From positions 1-33,475 of the forward strand of contig NZ_PUED01000009.1 of the NCBI RefSeq assembly GCF_003024925.1: a stretch of DNA of 33,475 nucleotides, written 5' to 3'. The notes under the pieces were generated by a model, which saw only the letters and a list, made by a program, of their open reading frames with translations, did not search any database and was not told where the DNA came from. A program made the translations under genes and the position numbers. Shown here piece after piece: positions 8,678 to 17,021 of the stretch. The DNA comes from Paramuribaculum intestinale (GTDB lineage Bacteria > Bacteroidota > Bacteroidia > Bacteroidales > Muribaculaceae). The first letter of the stretch is position 1; the number at the start of each line of letters is the position of its first letter.

Positions 8678-8731
8678 AAAACGGTGTGCCATATATCCTG
8701 CATCAGCGGGATGTATGGCACGCTTCGTTTT
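8678..8731 (+). terminator. Intrinsic terminator of nifJ
   Basis: GTGCCATATATCC (8686-8698) pairs with GGATGTATGGCAC (8709-8721) over 13 positions with one G-U pair and a 10-base loop. The outer AAAACG (8678-8683) and CGTTTT (8726-8731) extend it, so it ends in a T-run. The A-run on the other side would let it work on either strand. Confidence 0.75.
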
Positions 8732-8815
8732 ATGTGCGGTTGATCGGTTTTTGATACGTTCGTGATTGTTGTTGTGGTGCGGGTTGATCGGTTTTTTATC
8801 GGTTTAAGGGGCGGA

Positions 8816-8847
8816 TTTGGTGGGAAGCGGGAAAATTCCTACCTTTG
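8816..8847 (+). promoter_or_regulatory. Promoter of the gldE operon
   Basis: TTTG (8816-8819), a 20-base spacer and TACCTTTG (8840-8847) match the Bacteroidota consensus at both boxes. Predicted start near 8854, about 72 bases before the gldE start. Upstream, two near-identical GGTTGATCGGTTTTT stretches (8738-8752 and 8782-8796) could be coincidental. Confidence 0.7.
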
Positions 8848-8925
8848 CGGTGTGTTGGCGGCAGACTGGGGCAACAGCCCGTCGCCGCGATGCAACACTT
8901 TGAAGTAAAACCAATTTAATCAGTC

Positions 8926-10287
8926 TTGGATATAGATCCTTTACCAGCTATGGCCGACACGCTCGGAGCGGTATTGTCGGCCTTGCAGCTCAATTTTCCG
9001 GCCAATTTTGGCCTTGACCAGATGGCGGCCCTTGTGGTGGCCTTGTGTGCTCTGATGATCTCCGGCTTCGTGTCGGGCAGTGAAATAGCGTTTTTCTCGC
9101 TGACTCCCCAGCAGTGCGACGAGCTTGACGAGACTCCCCGCGGACAGAATGTGCTGGCTATGATAGGTAAGCCCGAGCGGCTGTTGGCTACAATACTGAT
9201 CGCCAACAATCTGGTCAATGTGACCATAGTGATATTGTGTAATTACGCGCTTGGTCCTGTTTTCCAGGGCATGGCCGCATGGATGAGTTTTCTGCTTCAG
9301 ACGGTCATCCTGACGTTCCTGATATTGCTTTTCGGGGAGATACTGCCCAAACTGATAGCCAATTCCGACAATATGCGCTGGATACGTTTCGCTCTCGGCG
9401 GTGTGAAGCTTATGATGGCGGTATTCAGTCCTATATCATCGCTGCTCGTAAGGGGGTCGACGATCGTCAACCGTGTGGTGGTGAAAAAGGAGAGCGACGT
9501 GACTGCCGAGGAATTGTCTCAGGCTCTTGAGATAACCGATGTGAGCGCGGGCGACGAGAAGGAGATGCTCGAGGGTATCCTGAGGTTTGGCGACAAGACG
9601 GCCAACGAGGTGATGACTCCGCGTGTCGACATGACGTGTGTGGATCTGTCGTCGGATTTCGACGAGGTGATGTCGACGGTGGTGGAGTCGGGTTATTCGC
9701 GTCTGCCGGCGTGCGATGGTTCGCAGGACGACATCAAGGGAGTGTTGTATTCGCGCGACCTGTTGCCTTACATAGGCAAGGATGCTGCGGATTTTGACTG
9801 GCGGACTCTGCTCCGTGAGCCGTATTTTGTGCCCGAGGCTCGTTCGATCGACGATCTGCTGGAGGATTTCCGGCGCCGTCATATACACATGGCGATCGTG
9901 ATAGACGAATTCGGAGGCACTCAGGGACTCGTGACCCTGGAGGATGTGCTTGAGGAGATCGTGGGTGATATCAACGACGAGTATGACGAGGATGAGAAGA
10001 CCTATCGCCGCCTGCCTGACGACACGTTTATTTTCGAAGGAAAGACTCTGCTTGATGACTTCTTCCGTGTGACGGATCTCAACGAGGCGGATTACTCCGA
10101 TGTGACGGCCGACTGCGAAACTCTGGCGGGTATGCTTCTTGCGATAAAGGGCGATTTTCCGAAGGAGAAGGAGCCGATGGTCTATGGCCGCTGCCGTTTT
10201 CTGGTGCTGGAGATCAACGGTCACCGTATCGTCAACGTGAGGGTGAAGGTGATGCCCGAAGATGTGGAGCCGAAGGGTGAGGCATGA
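8926..10287 (+). CDS. gldE: GldE-type membrane protein (CNNM/CorC family)
   Basis: A 453-residue membrane protein. The first ~200 residues are hydrophobic helices with the DUF21/CNNM signature ISGFVSGSEIAFFSLTP, then two CBS domains (VMTPRVDMTCVDLSSDFDEVM...; YFVPEARSIDDLLEDFRRRHIHMAIVIDEFGGTQGLVTLEDVLEEIVGDI-like region, residues ~215-350), and a C-terminal CorC_HlyC domain ending in RIVNVRVKVMPE. Proteins of this build are linked to divalent cation transport in other bacteria; in Bacteroidota this member is called GldE and is encoded beside GldD, as here. The start is a TTG at 8926; it gives MDIDPLPA, resembling GldE N-termini as I recall them, while the first in-frame ATG is at 8950. The gene overlaps gldD by four bases (ATGA). 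Despite the name, homologues occur in non-gliding species. Confidence 0.88.
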   Translation: MDIDPLPAMADTLGAVLSALQLNFPANFGLDQMAALVVALCALMISGFVSGSEIAFFSLTPQQCDELDETPRGQNVLAMIGKPERLLATILIANNLVNVTIVILCNYALGPVFQGMAAWMSFLLQTVILTFLILLFGEILPKLIANSDNMRWIRFALGGVKLMMAVFSPISSLLVRGSTIVNRVVVKKESDVTAEELSQALEITDVSAGDEKEMLEGILRFGDKTANEVMTPRVDMTCVDLSSDFDEVMSTVVESGYSRLPACDGSQDDIKGVLYSRDLLPYIGKDAADFDWRTLLREPYFVPEARSIDDLLEDFRRRHIHMAIVIDEFGGTQGLVTLEDVLEEIVGDINDEYDEDEKTYRRLPDDTFIFEGKTLLDDFFRVTDLNEADYSDVTADCETLAGMLLAIKGDFPKEKEPMVYGRCRFLVLEINGHRIVNVRVKVMPEDVEPKGEA

Positions 10288-10886
10288 TCAGATTGACGGC
10301 AGTTGTGGCTATGGCTGCTGTGGCGTCGGGCGTAGTGTCGTGTGGCCGCAGCGATGGCGAGCGTATCGCCACGCCTCGTCCGCGGGCATATCCACGTATT
10401 GAAGTCGCTGAGTCAGACTACCGCCGTGGCGACTCTTTGCCGTCGGGCTTCGCTGTCAGCAGCCGTGCCGAGGCAGTGCTGGGCGGCAGCGGCGATAACC
10501 GTTGGCTTACGATCGTATATCCTGATTATGGTGGCGCGAGGCTGCATCTGACCTTCACGGTGTCGGACGATCCCGACGCTGTGTCGGCGAACCGCATTGA
10601 GCGGATCGCTCTAAACGCGGGTCAGGCGAGTCTGTCGGCAAGTGATACAACAGTGGGAGGGGGAATGGCAAGCATAACGTTTTTCAGATGCGACGAGCCT
10701 TCGGTGACGCCGCTTCAGATGATAGCGCGCTGCGGCACGCTGACGGTAAGCGGCGCGCTGACCGGATTGGACAGCGAAGCATCACCCGACAGTCTCGGGC
10801 CGTTGCTTGACGCGATAGAGCGCGATTTTGCGGCCGGAATGGACTCGACAGCAATTCACAGCAGTGTCTTATGGAGGGGGAGATAA
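10284..10886 (+). CDS. gldD: GldD-type lipoprotein
   Basis: A 200-residue predicted lipoprotein: the first 20 residues form a signal ending in the lipobox-like VVSC, with Cys20 as the lipidation site. Immediately after comes PRPRAYPRIEV, close to the KPRAYPRI segment typical of GldD, then a compact beta-rich domain with WLTIVYPDYGGARLHLTF and a C-terminal region (ATVGGG..ASITFF). In gliding Bacteroidota GldD is needed for the gliding and type IX secretion apparatus; here its role is unknown, since nothing else of that machinery is in the window. It overlaps gldE by four bases and the next gene by sixteen, so the three are one translation-coupled operon. Confidence 0.85.
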   Translation: MIRLTAVVAMAAVASGVVSCGRSDGERIATPRPRAYPRIEVAESDYRRGDSLPSGFAVSSRAEAVLGGSGDNRWLTIVYPDYGGARLHLTFTVSDDPDAVSANRIERIALNAGQASLSASDTTVGGGMASITFFRCDEPSVTPLQMIARCGTLTVSGALTGLDSEASPDSLGPLLDAIERDFAAGMDSTAIHSSVLWRGR

Positions 10887-11461
10887 AGCGATTTGGGATT
10901 GATGGCGCGGAGGTGTGCATGACCAGCATCGCCGGACGTGGCAGGGGGGCGGAGCGCGAGGCTACGCAGCGGCTTGTGGAGGCAATGTTTGGCTCCGGCA
11001 CTGTGTTAGGTCATACGGCTTGCGGCGCTCCGAAGGTTGAGGGGTATGGTGATGGCCGGGTGTCGGTGAGTCATGGCGCGGGGTGTGCCGTGGTGGCGTT
11101 GTGCGGCCATGGCGTGCGGTTAGGTGTCGATGCGGAGTCGGCGCGCGAGCAGCTGCGGCGTGTGACGGGGCGGATACTCACTGCCGCCGAGCGCAAGGTG
11201 CTGCCGCTGCCTGAACAGTGCGATATAAGGCTGCTGCAACGGATCTGGACGGCAAAGGAGGCAGTCTACAAGCTGACGCCCGAGAATGGCCGGATGACGC
11301 TCGGGGAGATTGATGTGCTTCGGGCTGAGGATCTGGACGCGTGGCGGCGGGGAGACAGCATAGTGTCACGCGGCGGGGCGAGGGTGAGCTTTGTGGAGCT
11401 TGAGGGGGATGGGCTGTTGGCTGTCGCAACGATGGTCAGCAGCCGAGAAGGTCGCGGGTGA
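10871..11461 (+). CDS. 4'-phosphopantetheinyl transferase superfamily protein
   Basis: A 196-residue protein with the Sfp/AcpT-type motifs in order: RVSVSHGAGCAVVAL, RLGVDAES (Mg2+/CoA-binding aspartate and glutamate) and RIWTAKEAVYKLT. These enzymes move phosphopantetheine from CoA to a serine of acyl or peptidyl carrier proteins. It is a little shorter than Sfp (about 220-230), with a reduced N-terminal half. The target carrier protein is not in the window. The gene overlaps the end of gldD by 16 bases, and a transferase of this type after gldD is an arrangement I know from other Bacteroidota. Its 3' end overlaps the 3' end of the convergent aroB gene by 26 bases. Confidence 0.87.
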   Translation: MEGEIKRFGIDGAEVCMTSIAGRGRGAEREATQRLVEAMFGSGTVLGHTACGAPKVEGYGDGRVSVSHGAGCAVVALCGHGVRLGVDAESAREQLRRVTGRILTAAERKVLPLPEQCDIRLLQRIWTAKEAVYKLTPENGRMTLGEIDVLRAEDLDAWRRGDSIVSRGGARVSFVELEGDGLLAVATMVSSREGRG

Positions 11462-12503
11462 TATCGAGCGCAGCCGTGATCTCTTGAGGTGTGGCGGTGG
11501 AGTCGAGCCGGATGTCGCCCGGGGCTGCAAGCAGTGTGAAGTTGATTGTCTCCGGATCGATGTTTTTTTTGTCGTGGCGCATGAGCTGGATCAGCGTGTC
11601 GTAGTCGTCGCAGGTGAATTCCGGTGCGCCATAGCGTGATTTTACGAACGCGGCCACCGAGTGGAGCCGTTCCGAGGGGAATCCGTGTTTCATGTGGGAG
11701 AGCACCAGGTCGGCGACAAGTCCGCGCGCCACCGCATAGCCGTGGGCGAGATGACTGCCTGTCTTAAGGGCGAGTCCTTCCATGGCGTGGGCCATGGTGT
11801 GTCCGAGGTTGAGAGCCTTGCGGAGTCCGTGCTCGTGGGGGTCGGCCTCAACCACGCGTTGCTTTACCGCCACGCTTTTTTTGAGCAGTTGGAGCAGTTC
11901 CTTGGGCTCGTCGCAGTTTTCGATAGGGAAATCGAGGAGCATGTCGACGGCCTCTTCGGAGTCGAGTAGCCCGTGTTTGAGCATTTCGGCGTAGCCCGAA
12001 AGGAGTTCCTCGCGCGGCAGCGAGCCGAAGAAGCATGTGGAGATGATGACGGCCACTGCCTCGCGGAATACGCCGATTTCGTTTTTGAGTCCTTCGAAGT
12101 TGATGCCGGTCTTTCCTCCTACGGACGCGTCGACAGCCGCGAGAAGTGTGGTGGGGATGTTGATGAATTTCACTCCGCGCTTGAATGTGGCGGCCGCGAA
12201 TCCTCCCATGTCGGTGACGACTCCTCCTCCGAGATTGATGATCAGAGAGCTGCGGGAGCATCCTCCGGCCACGAGCCGGCTCCATATCTCCGAAAGGGTG
12301 CGGAGGTTTTTGGCTTCGTCGCCCGGCTCGCACTCTATGACGCATGCCCGGGCTACTGCCGGCGATTGCTCTGCGAGAGACGGGAGCACTTCGCGGCGCA
12401 CGTTGGTGTCGGTGATTATAAACAGTCCGTTGGGTTTGGCTTCGTCGACTATGGCTTCGACTGCGGCGGCGACTTCGTTGTTGAATACAAGTATCTGGCT
12501 CAT
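11436..12503 (-). CDS. aroB: 3-dehydroquinate synthase
   Basis: The product converts DAHP to 3-dehydroquinate, the second step of the shikimate pathway, using NAD and a divalent metal. Motifs visible include LGGGVVTDMGGFAAATFKRG and INIPTTLLAAVDASVGGKTG (NAD and phosphate binding), GYAEMLKHGLL with the first metal-ligand glutamate, LNLGHTMAHAMEGL and HGYAVARGL with the ligand histidines. The frame is open to an ATG at 12578 (380 residues), but I place the start at the ATG at 12503-12501 (MSQILVFNN, 355 residues): this gives the family's usual length near 360, and a -7 promoter box lies inside the extension at 12545-12552. The first residues of the long version are unlike AroB. No other aro gene is in the window. 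Its tail overlaps the convergent transferase gene. Confidence 0.93.
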   Translation of the reverse strand: MSQILVFNNEVAAAVEAIVDEAKPNGLFIITDTNVRREVLPSLAEQSPAVARACVIECEPGDEAKNLRTLSEIWSRLVAGGCSRSSLIINLGGGVVTDMGGFAAATFKRGVKFINIPTTLLAAVDASVGGKTGINFEGLKNEIGVFREAVAVIISTCFFGSLPREELLSGYAEMLKHGLLDSEEAVDMLLDFPIENCDEPKELLQLLKKSVAVKQRVVEADPHEHGLRKALNLGHTMAHAMEGLALKTGSHLAHGYAVARGLVADLVLSHMKHGFPSERLHSVAAFVKSRYGAPEFTCDDYDTLIQLMRHDKKNIDPETINFTLLAAPGDIRLDSTATPQEITAALDITRDLLGC

Positions 12504-12544
12504 GCGGTGGTTTATTGCTGTGAGGGTTTTGAAATGCTGTCCGG

Positions 12545-12552
12545 CAAATATA
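12545..12552 (-). promoter_or_regulatory. Probable -7 box of the aroB promoter
   Basis: TATATTTG on the minus strand, an exact TAnnTTTG match. A start near 12539 would give a leader of about 36 bases to the ATG at 12503 and would exclude the longer aroB start. The -33 region is not convincing. Confidence 0.45.
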
Positions 12553-12663
12553 GCGATAATGTCGGAGACGGCCATCATAGGCGTGTGTTAAGCTCGTATA
12601 AAAATGCTTATCAGCAGGTGTGCGGGGCGATAAACGCGCGCAGCGATGCGGTGGGTCGGGTGG

Positions 12664-12671
12664 TAATTTTG
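12664..12671 (+). promoter_or_regulatory. Possible -7 box before the 747-aa gene
   Basis: TAATTTTG at 12664-12671 matches TAnnTTTG and lies 31 bases before the ATG at 12703. No TTTG is seen at -33. It would drive the 747-aa gene and the terminase as one transcript. Confidence 0.4.
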
Positions 12672-12702
12672 CAACCGGAAAGTAAACGCAAAATACGACA
12701 GG

Positions 12703-14946
12703 ATGAGCACAAAGAGATTGCAGAGGGTGAAGGTATCGGCTACCGGAGTGGAGCGTGGAGGCGGCAGAGTGAAGCAGTGCGTGAATCTGGTGAGGCTCCG
12801 CGGCGCATTGACGCCAATGACGCCGATACCATCGGCCGACGATGACAGCAACGGCGGCAAGCCGTCGGGCGGAAGTGAGACATACGAGCGCCGCACGGCG
12901 GTGTATGCTCCGGTGAGGCTGGTGGCCAGGGTGGCGGGACGGATGCAGCGTCAGACCTCGGCTTTCACTCCCTCGGAGGGGGATCCGGGGAGGCGTCAGG
13001 GTATGGGCGACAAGGATGTGGCGTCGCTGTCGGATATGCTTGGCACGGCCTATTGCGGTCTGGTGGCGGAGGCTGCCGAGAACGGCATGATGCTCCAGCC
13101 GGTGGCTTGCGGCTACAGGCTTATCGGTGCTGACGGGTCGGTGCTGTATGAATCGGGCGTAGGATTTGTGGGTGCGAGGGAGGGCGCGCAGCTGTGCGGC
13201 GTTTTTTGTCCGGGGCTGACGCGTCGCAGCCCGACGGATTTCACGATCGCTGATTTCGCGATGGAGGCTGAGGCGTATGCTCTGGAGGCGGAGATACCGG
13301 CTTACGGCGCTGACAGCGGAGTGGCCGAGGTGGAGATATACGTGGGCGAACAGCTTCATCCGGTGGATCCCGACGGCCTCTCCGAGGTGAGGATAGATGG
13401 CGCGGAGGGGAACAATCCCACGGTGAGGCTCGCTCTTCCGGGAGCTACAACCGCGCTGACCCCTAACCTGCGGAGTCTGACGTCAAAGGCCATGATGCTG
13501 TCGGGTTGCGGCATGGGGTGGATGCGTGTGGCGGCACGGATCAAGGCCGGTGAGGCGAGGGTGGTGAGAGTGGGCGATGCGGCCCGCGGCGATGTGGCCG
13601 TCAGCCGTAGGCTTAGCGACAGAGTGGCAGTGCAGGCCGAAGAGGCGGCAAAGCATACGCTGACAGCTGAGGAGCGGCTTCTGTCGGCGGTCGGCACTCC
13701 ATGCGGTTTCAGGGCTGAACGGTGTGTGAGGTCGGGTGATACGGCAGTGATGAGCGGCATCACGACCGTGCGATTCGAGGGAGTTTCGCCGCTTGAGATG
13801 GTGGTGGCCGGCGAGGGTGACGATCTGATAGAGCTGCGTGCGAGGGTGACGGGGCGCGATGGCGCGGAGGTGGTGCGCGAGGCTGTGATGAGGGGTGACT
13901 TCAGTACGATAGCGCGCAGTGTGGTGGTGGGGTATCCGTCGGGCGATATGTCGGAACTGCATATAGAGGCAGTGTGCGGGGGTGTGAGCAAGCATTTTGA
14001 TGCTATGCTTGTGCCGTCGGCCGATATGAGCCGGTCGCTGCATGTCACCGCAGGGCTTGCCGCCGCAGCCCCGGAGAGGATAGAGGAGGTGAGAGGAGAG
14101 GGAGAGAGAGGAGAGGATGGGAGAGAACATGAGGAGAAAGAACATATGGATGACAGCGAGGAGAGAGGCAGCGGGGCGGCGCGAGGGAGGGAGCGGCGTG
14201 TCGGCAATGCTCTCGTGGCGGTGGCGGGCGACAGGATCGCGGCGTGTCTGTTAGGCGCAGGTGTGGAAGTGGCCGACATGGCGCTCGCCGACAGAAGCCG
14301 CACTACGTGGGACTCGTCGAGATGTCACCTGTATGCGACGGCTTCTGACGGCATCTACGGTGTGAGCGTGGATATGGCTTCGGAGCGCATCGCGGCCACA
14401 AGTCTGTCGGGAGTGCGGGTGACGGGGTCGCTGATCCCGGCCCGTGAAGGGTATTATGCCGCTACCGGGAGCGGAGTGGTGGCGATAGCGGGCGGATGTG
14501 TGAAGGCGATCGGTGGCGGCCGATGGATGTCGGCCCGGATAGACCCGTCAAGCGGATTGCCGCTGATGACCGACGTGTCGGGACGCAGCTTCCTTGTCGA
14601 TGACGACGGCACGGAGTATATGGCCGACCCGGCGCGACAGGGCGAGGCTGAATGGCGGGCCGGAGTGGAGCTCGAAGAGGGGGAGCGGGTGTGTGGAGCG
14701 GAATTGCGGCTGAGAGCCTCGTCGTTTGACGGCGTGGTGGAGATCGCTGCCGGAGGTCGCCGCCGGATGCAGACGGTCAGCCGGTGGAGGATACGCGGGC
14801 CGATCCGCGGTGTGTTGAGGCTGAAGGGTGTGGTGTGTCCGTCGCGGCCATACGTAGAGCTGAGGCTGAAAGGGCGCGTGTCGGCCGACATGAGGCTTCG
14901 TTCGGCGACAGTGGATGTAGTTGCGGGTGGAGGGAAATGTGTGTAA
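12703..14946 (+). CDS. 747-aa protein of unknown function encoded with a large terminase
   Basis: I do not recognise a family with certainty. There is no signal peptide. The N-terminus (RLQRVKVSATGVERGGGRVKQCVNLVRLRGALTPM) has a pattern reminiscent of the openings of some phage neck or DNA-stabilisation proteins; this is only an impression. Residues ~115-450 are rich in short beta-like segments (GYRLIGADGSVLYESGVGFV, IADFAMEAEAYALEAEIPAY). Residues ~463-500 form a very charged linker (many E, R, G) encoded by a purine-rich tract. Residues ~505-630 have repeated blade-like stretches (LYATASDGIYGVSV, YYAATGSGVVAIAGG, SARIDPSSGLPLMTDV) that suggest a beta-propeller. The C-terminus (GVLRLKGVVCPSRPYVELRLKGRVSADMRLRSATVDVV) looks like a beta-sandwich. 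It ends 14 bases before the terminase start, so both are likely one operon. A virion or tail-neck role is a hypothesis only. Confidence 0.6.
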   Translation: MSTKRLQRVKVSATGVERGGGRVKQCVNLVRLRGALTPMTPIPSADDDSNGGKPSGGSETYERRTAVYAPVRLVARVAGRMQRQTSAFTPSEGDPGRRQGMGDKDVASLSDMLGTAYCGLVAEAAENGMMLQPVACGYRLIGADGSVLYESGVGFVGAREGAQLCGVFCPGLTRRSPTDFTIADFAMEAEAYALEAEIPAYGADSGVAEVEIYVGEQLHPVDPDGLSEVRIDGAEGNNPTVRLALPGATTALTPNLRSLTSKAMMLSGCGMGWMRVAARIKAGEARVVRVGDAARGDVAVSRRLSDRVAVQAEEAAKHTLTAEERLLSAVGTPCGFRAERCVRSGDTAVMSGITTVRFEGVSPLEMVVAGEGDDLIELRARVTGRDGAEVVREAVMRGDFSTIARSVVVGYPSGDMSELHIEAVCGGVSKHFDAMLVPSADMSRSLHVTAGLAAAAPERIEEVRGEGERGEDGREHEEKEHMDDSEERGSGAARGRERRVGNALVAVAGDRIAACLLGAGVEVADMALADRSRTTWDSSRCHLYATASDGIYGVSVDMASERIAATSLSGVRVTGSLIPAREGYYAATGSGVVAIAGGCVKAIGGGRWMSARIDPSSGLPLMTDVSGRSFLVDDDGTEYMADPARQGEAEWRAGVELEEGERVCGAELRLRASSFDGVVEIAAGGRRRMQTVSRWRIRGPIRGVLRLKGVVCPSRPYVELRLKGRVSADMRLRSATVDVVAGGGKCV

Positions 14947-14960
14947 AGCGATTGTAAGGC

Positions 14961-16877
14961 ATGATTACAGACGAAGAAAAGGATACGATATTCTCAGATC
15001 CGGTGGCTTTGGTGGCCGAAAACGAGCGCCGCAAGGCCGCCTGCAGCGGAGCGTATGATCCGGAGAGCGGCGAAGGCTGCTGCGGCGAGAGGGTGGAGCT
15101 GAAACGCTGTTTCAGACGGTGGCTGGTGCCGGTGGAGATGATGTCTGATCCACGGATCAAATCGTGTCGCCGTGTGGTCGAGATCGAGAGGCTGCGGGCT
15201 GAGTATGATTTCGAGTTCTGGGCGTGGCGGTGTGTGGAGATCTCCGACAAGCAGACCGGCCGGATGATGCGGATGAAGCTCAACCGCCCGCAACGCAAAC
15301 TGCTCGGTGTGATGGAGGGACAGCGGCGTGGCGGAATGCCTGTGAGAGTGATACTGCTTAAGTCGCGCCAATGGGGCGGAAGCACCCTGACGCAGATCTA
15401 CTACGCATGGCTTCAGACGGTAGTGGCCGAGGGGCTGAATTCGCTGATATGCGCCCAGGTGCTGAACACGTCGGGGACAATACGGAGGATGTATGACCGG
15501 CTGCTGCGCAATTATCCCCGTGAACTGTGTGATGACGAAGAGCAGTGGCGCAGGCTGAAAAAGGGTCTTGTGCCGAGCGGCGACGGCAGCAGCAGCCGGA
15601 TCGTGAGCGGGCGCAGGGCTACGGTGACCGTAGGCTCGTCGTTCGGCCAGGACGCGGTGAGGGGTCTTGACATAAGGCTCGCTCATCTGAGCGAGGTGGC
15701 TTTCTGGCGTGACACCGATCTTATGAAGCCGGCCGATTTCGTGAGAGCCATCTGTTCGGGCATAGCCCTGCAGCCGCTTACGGCGGTGGTGATCGAAAGC
15801 ACTGCCAACGGCGTGGGCAATTACTTCCACAAGGAGTGGCTTCGTGCGAAGGATGGGAGCAGCGACAAGGCGGCCGTGTTTGTAGGCTGGCATGAGATCG
15901 AGGAGAATGTGGCTGATGCGGGCGACGTGGGTCAGATCGTCAGTCAGATGGATGAATATGAGCGCAATCTGTGGCGGCGCGGTCTGACTCTCGAACAGAT
16001 CAGATGGTATCAGCTCAAGCGGCGTGAAGCTCCTGATCATTCGAAAGTGATGGCGGAGTATCCGACCGACGACACCGAAGCGTTTATCAACAGCGGTTTC
16101 GGAGTGTTTGCTCCCGATCTGGTGGAGCGTATGCGCTCGACGTGTCATGATCCGGTGGCTGTGGGCGAGGTCGGCGGCATGGCTCTGACAGGACCGGACG
16201 CCCTCCGCGGGGTGAAGTTCGCGGCCGACGCCAAAGGGTGCCTGAAGGTGTGGGAGTGGCCTGCGCGCGAGCGACATAACAGCGACCGTTATGTGGTGAC
16301 GGTGGACATAGGCGGTCGCAGTGCCGGTGCGGACTGGTCGGTGATAGCGGTGATGGACCGCGGCGAGGCCGACGGAAGCGGACCGATGCGGATAGCCGCC
16401 CAGTGGCGCGGCCATATCGACCACGATCTTCTCGGGTGGAAGGCTGCCGCGATAGCCGCCTATTACAACGAGGCTCTGCTGGTGGTGGAGAGCAACACTC
16501 TCGAGACAGAGCGTGCCGGATCGTCGACCTACATTCTCGAGCAGCTCAGCGAATGTTACGGCCATCTGTATGCCCGCACTCTGCGCGACACCTTCAATCC
16601 TCAGCGGGAGCGGCGACTGGGATTCCATACCAACCGTCAGACCAAAGGACTGGTGGTGGAGAGTCTGATAAGAGCTGTCAGGGAGCATGAGTATCTTGAG
16701 CGCGACAATATGGCCTGCGACGAGATGATGACCTACACGCAGCTTCCGGGCGGCGGGTATGCCGCGCGCGACGGCTGTCACGACGACGTGGTGATGACCC
16801 GCGGCATGGCAGTGTATGTGGCCTCGACGGTGAGACGCAGTCCGGAGGCGAGCTGCAGCTACTTCCGGGGGCGGTGA
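14961..16877 (+). CDS. Phage-type terminase large subunit
   Basis: A 638-residue protein with both terminase domains. The ATPase part has the deviant Walker A KSRQWGGST (residues 134-142), with the lysine at the front of the loop as in lambda-type terminases, and a Walker B HLSEVAFW with Glu245. A TAVVIESTANG segment follows (coupling motif). The nuclease part has the RNase H-like acidic triad: VTVDIGG (Asp449), LLVVESNTLE (Glu510) and GCHDDVVMTRGMA (Asp608/609). In phages this motor packages DNA into capsids and cuts concatemers. All key residues are present, so it appears functional. Oddities: no small terminase, portal, capsid or tail gene is recognisable nearby, and its GC-rich codon use matches the chromosome. 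The only likely partner is the 747-aa gene 14 bases upstream. The next gene, a sugar acetyltransferase, has its own promoter. Confidence 0.88.
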   Translation: MITDEEKDTIFSDPVALVAENERRKAACSGAYDPESGEGCCGERVELKRCFRRWLVPVEMMSDPRIKSCRRVVEIERLRAEYDFEFWAWRCVEISDKQTGRMMRMKLNRPQRKLLGVMEGQRRGGMPVRVILLKSRQWGGSTLTQIYYAWLQTVVAEGLNSLICAQVLNTSGTIRRMYDRLLRNYPRELCDDEEQWRRLKKGLVPSGDGSSSRIVSGRRATVTVGSSFGQDAVRGLDIRLAHLSEVAFWRDTDLMKPADFVRAICSGIALQPLTAVVIESTANGVGNYFHKEWLRAKDGSSDKAAVFVGWHEIEENVADAGDVGQIVSQMDEYERNLWRRGLTLEQIRWYQLKRREAPDHSKVMAEYPTDDTEAFINSGFGVFAPDLVERMRSTCHDPVAVGEVGGMALTGPDALRGVKFAADAKGCLKVWEWPARERHNSDRYVVTVDIGGRSAGADWSVIAVMDRGEADGSGPMRIAAQWRGHIDHDLLGWKAAAIAAYYNEALLVVESNTLETERAGSSTYILEQLSECYGHLYARTLRDTFNPQRERRLGFHTNRQTKGLVVESLIRAVREHEYLERDNMACDEMMTYTQLPGGGYAARDGCHDDVVMTRGMAVYVASTVRRSPEASCSYFRGR

Positions 16878-16932
16878 CTCCGCCGGCGGGCGGTGAAGCT
16901 GTAGCCGAAGCGTGACGGATGTCGGCCGTGGC

Positions 16933-16963
16933 TTTGGGTATTGGAGAATTATTGTTACTTTTG
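16933..16963 (+). promoter_or_regulatory. Promoter of the polysaccharide operon
   Basis: TTTG (16933-16936), a 19-base spacer and TACTTTTG (16956-16963) match both consensus boxes. Predicted start near 16970, about 52 bases before the ATG at 17022. The remaining bases from the terminase stop (16878) hold a GC-rich stretch with CCGCCGGCGGGCGG (16872-16885) that might fold weakly. No invertible-promoter repeats or UpxY/UpxZ-type genes, which control capsule loci in Bacteroides, are seen. Confidence 0.7.
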
Positions 16964-17021
16964 TGCGTTTTGAATTCTTGAGCGGAGACAAGGACTCCGG
17001 TAATAAGCAATCGCCTAACAA

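Noticed and set aside
11848-13359. Minus-strand frame of 503 codons, rich in Arg and His, overlapping aroB and the 747-aa gene
   Set aside because: It covers a real aroB gene in another frame and has low-complexity R/H composition typical of a shadow.
15360-15386. Terminase Walker A lacking the usual GK[ST] lysine, taken as a sign of decay
   Set aside because: Lambda-type terminases place the lysine at the front of the loop, as in KSRQWGGST here, so the motif looks functional.
14994-17021. Minus-strand open frame of 675 codons opposite the terminase
   Set aside because: The plus frame has all terminase motifs; the antisense frame is a codon-bias shadow with no motif.
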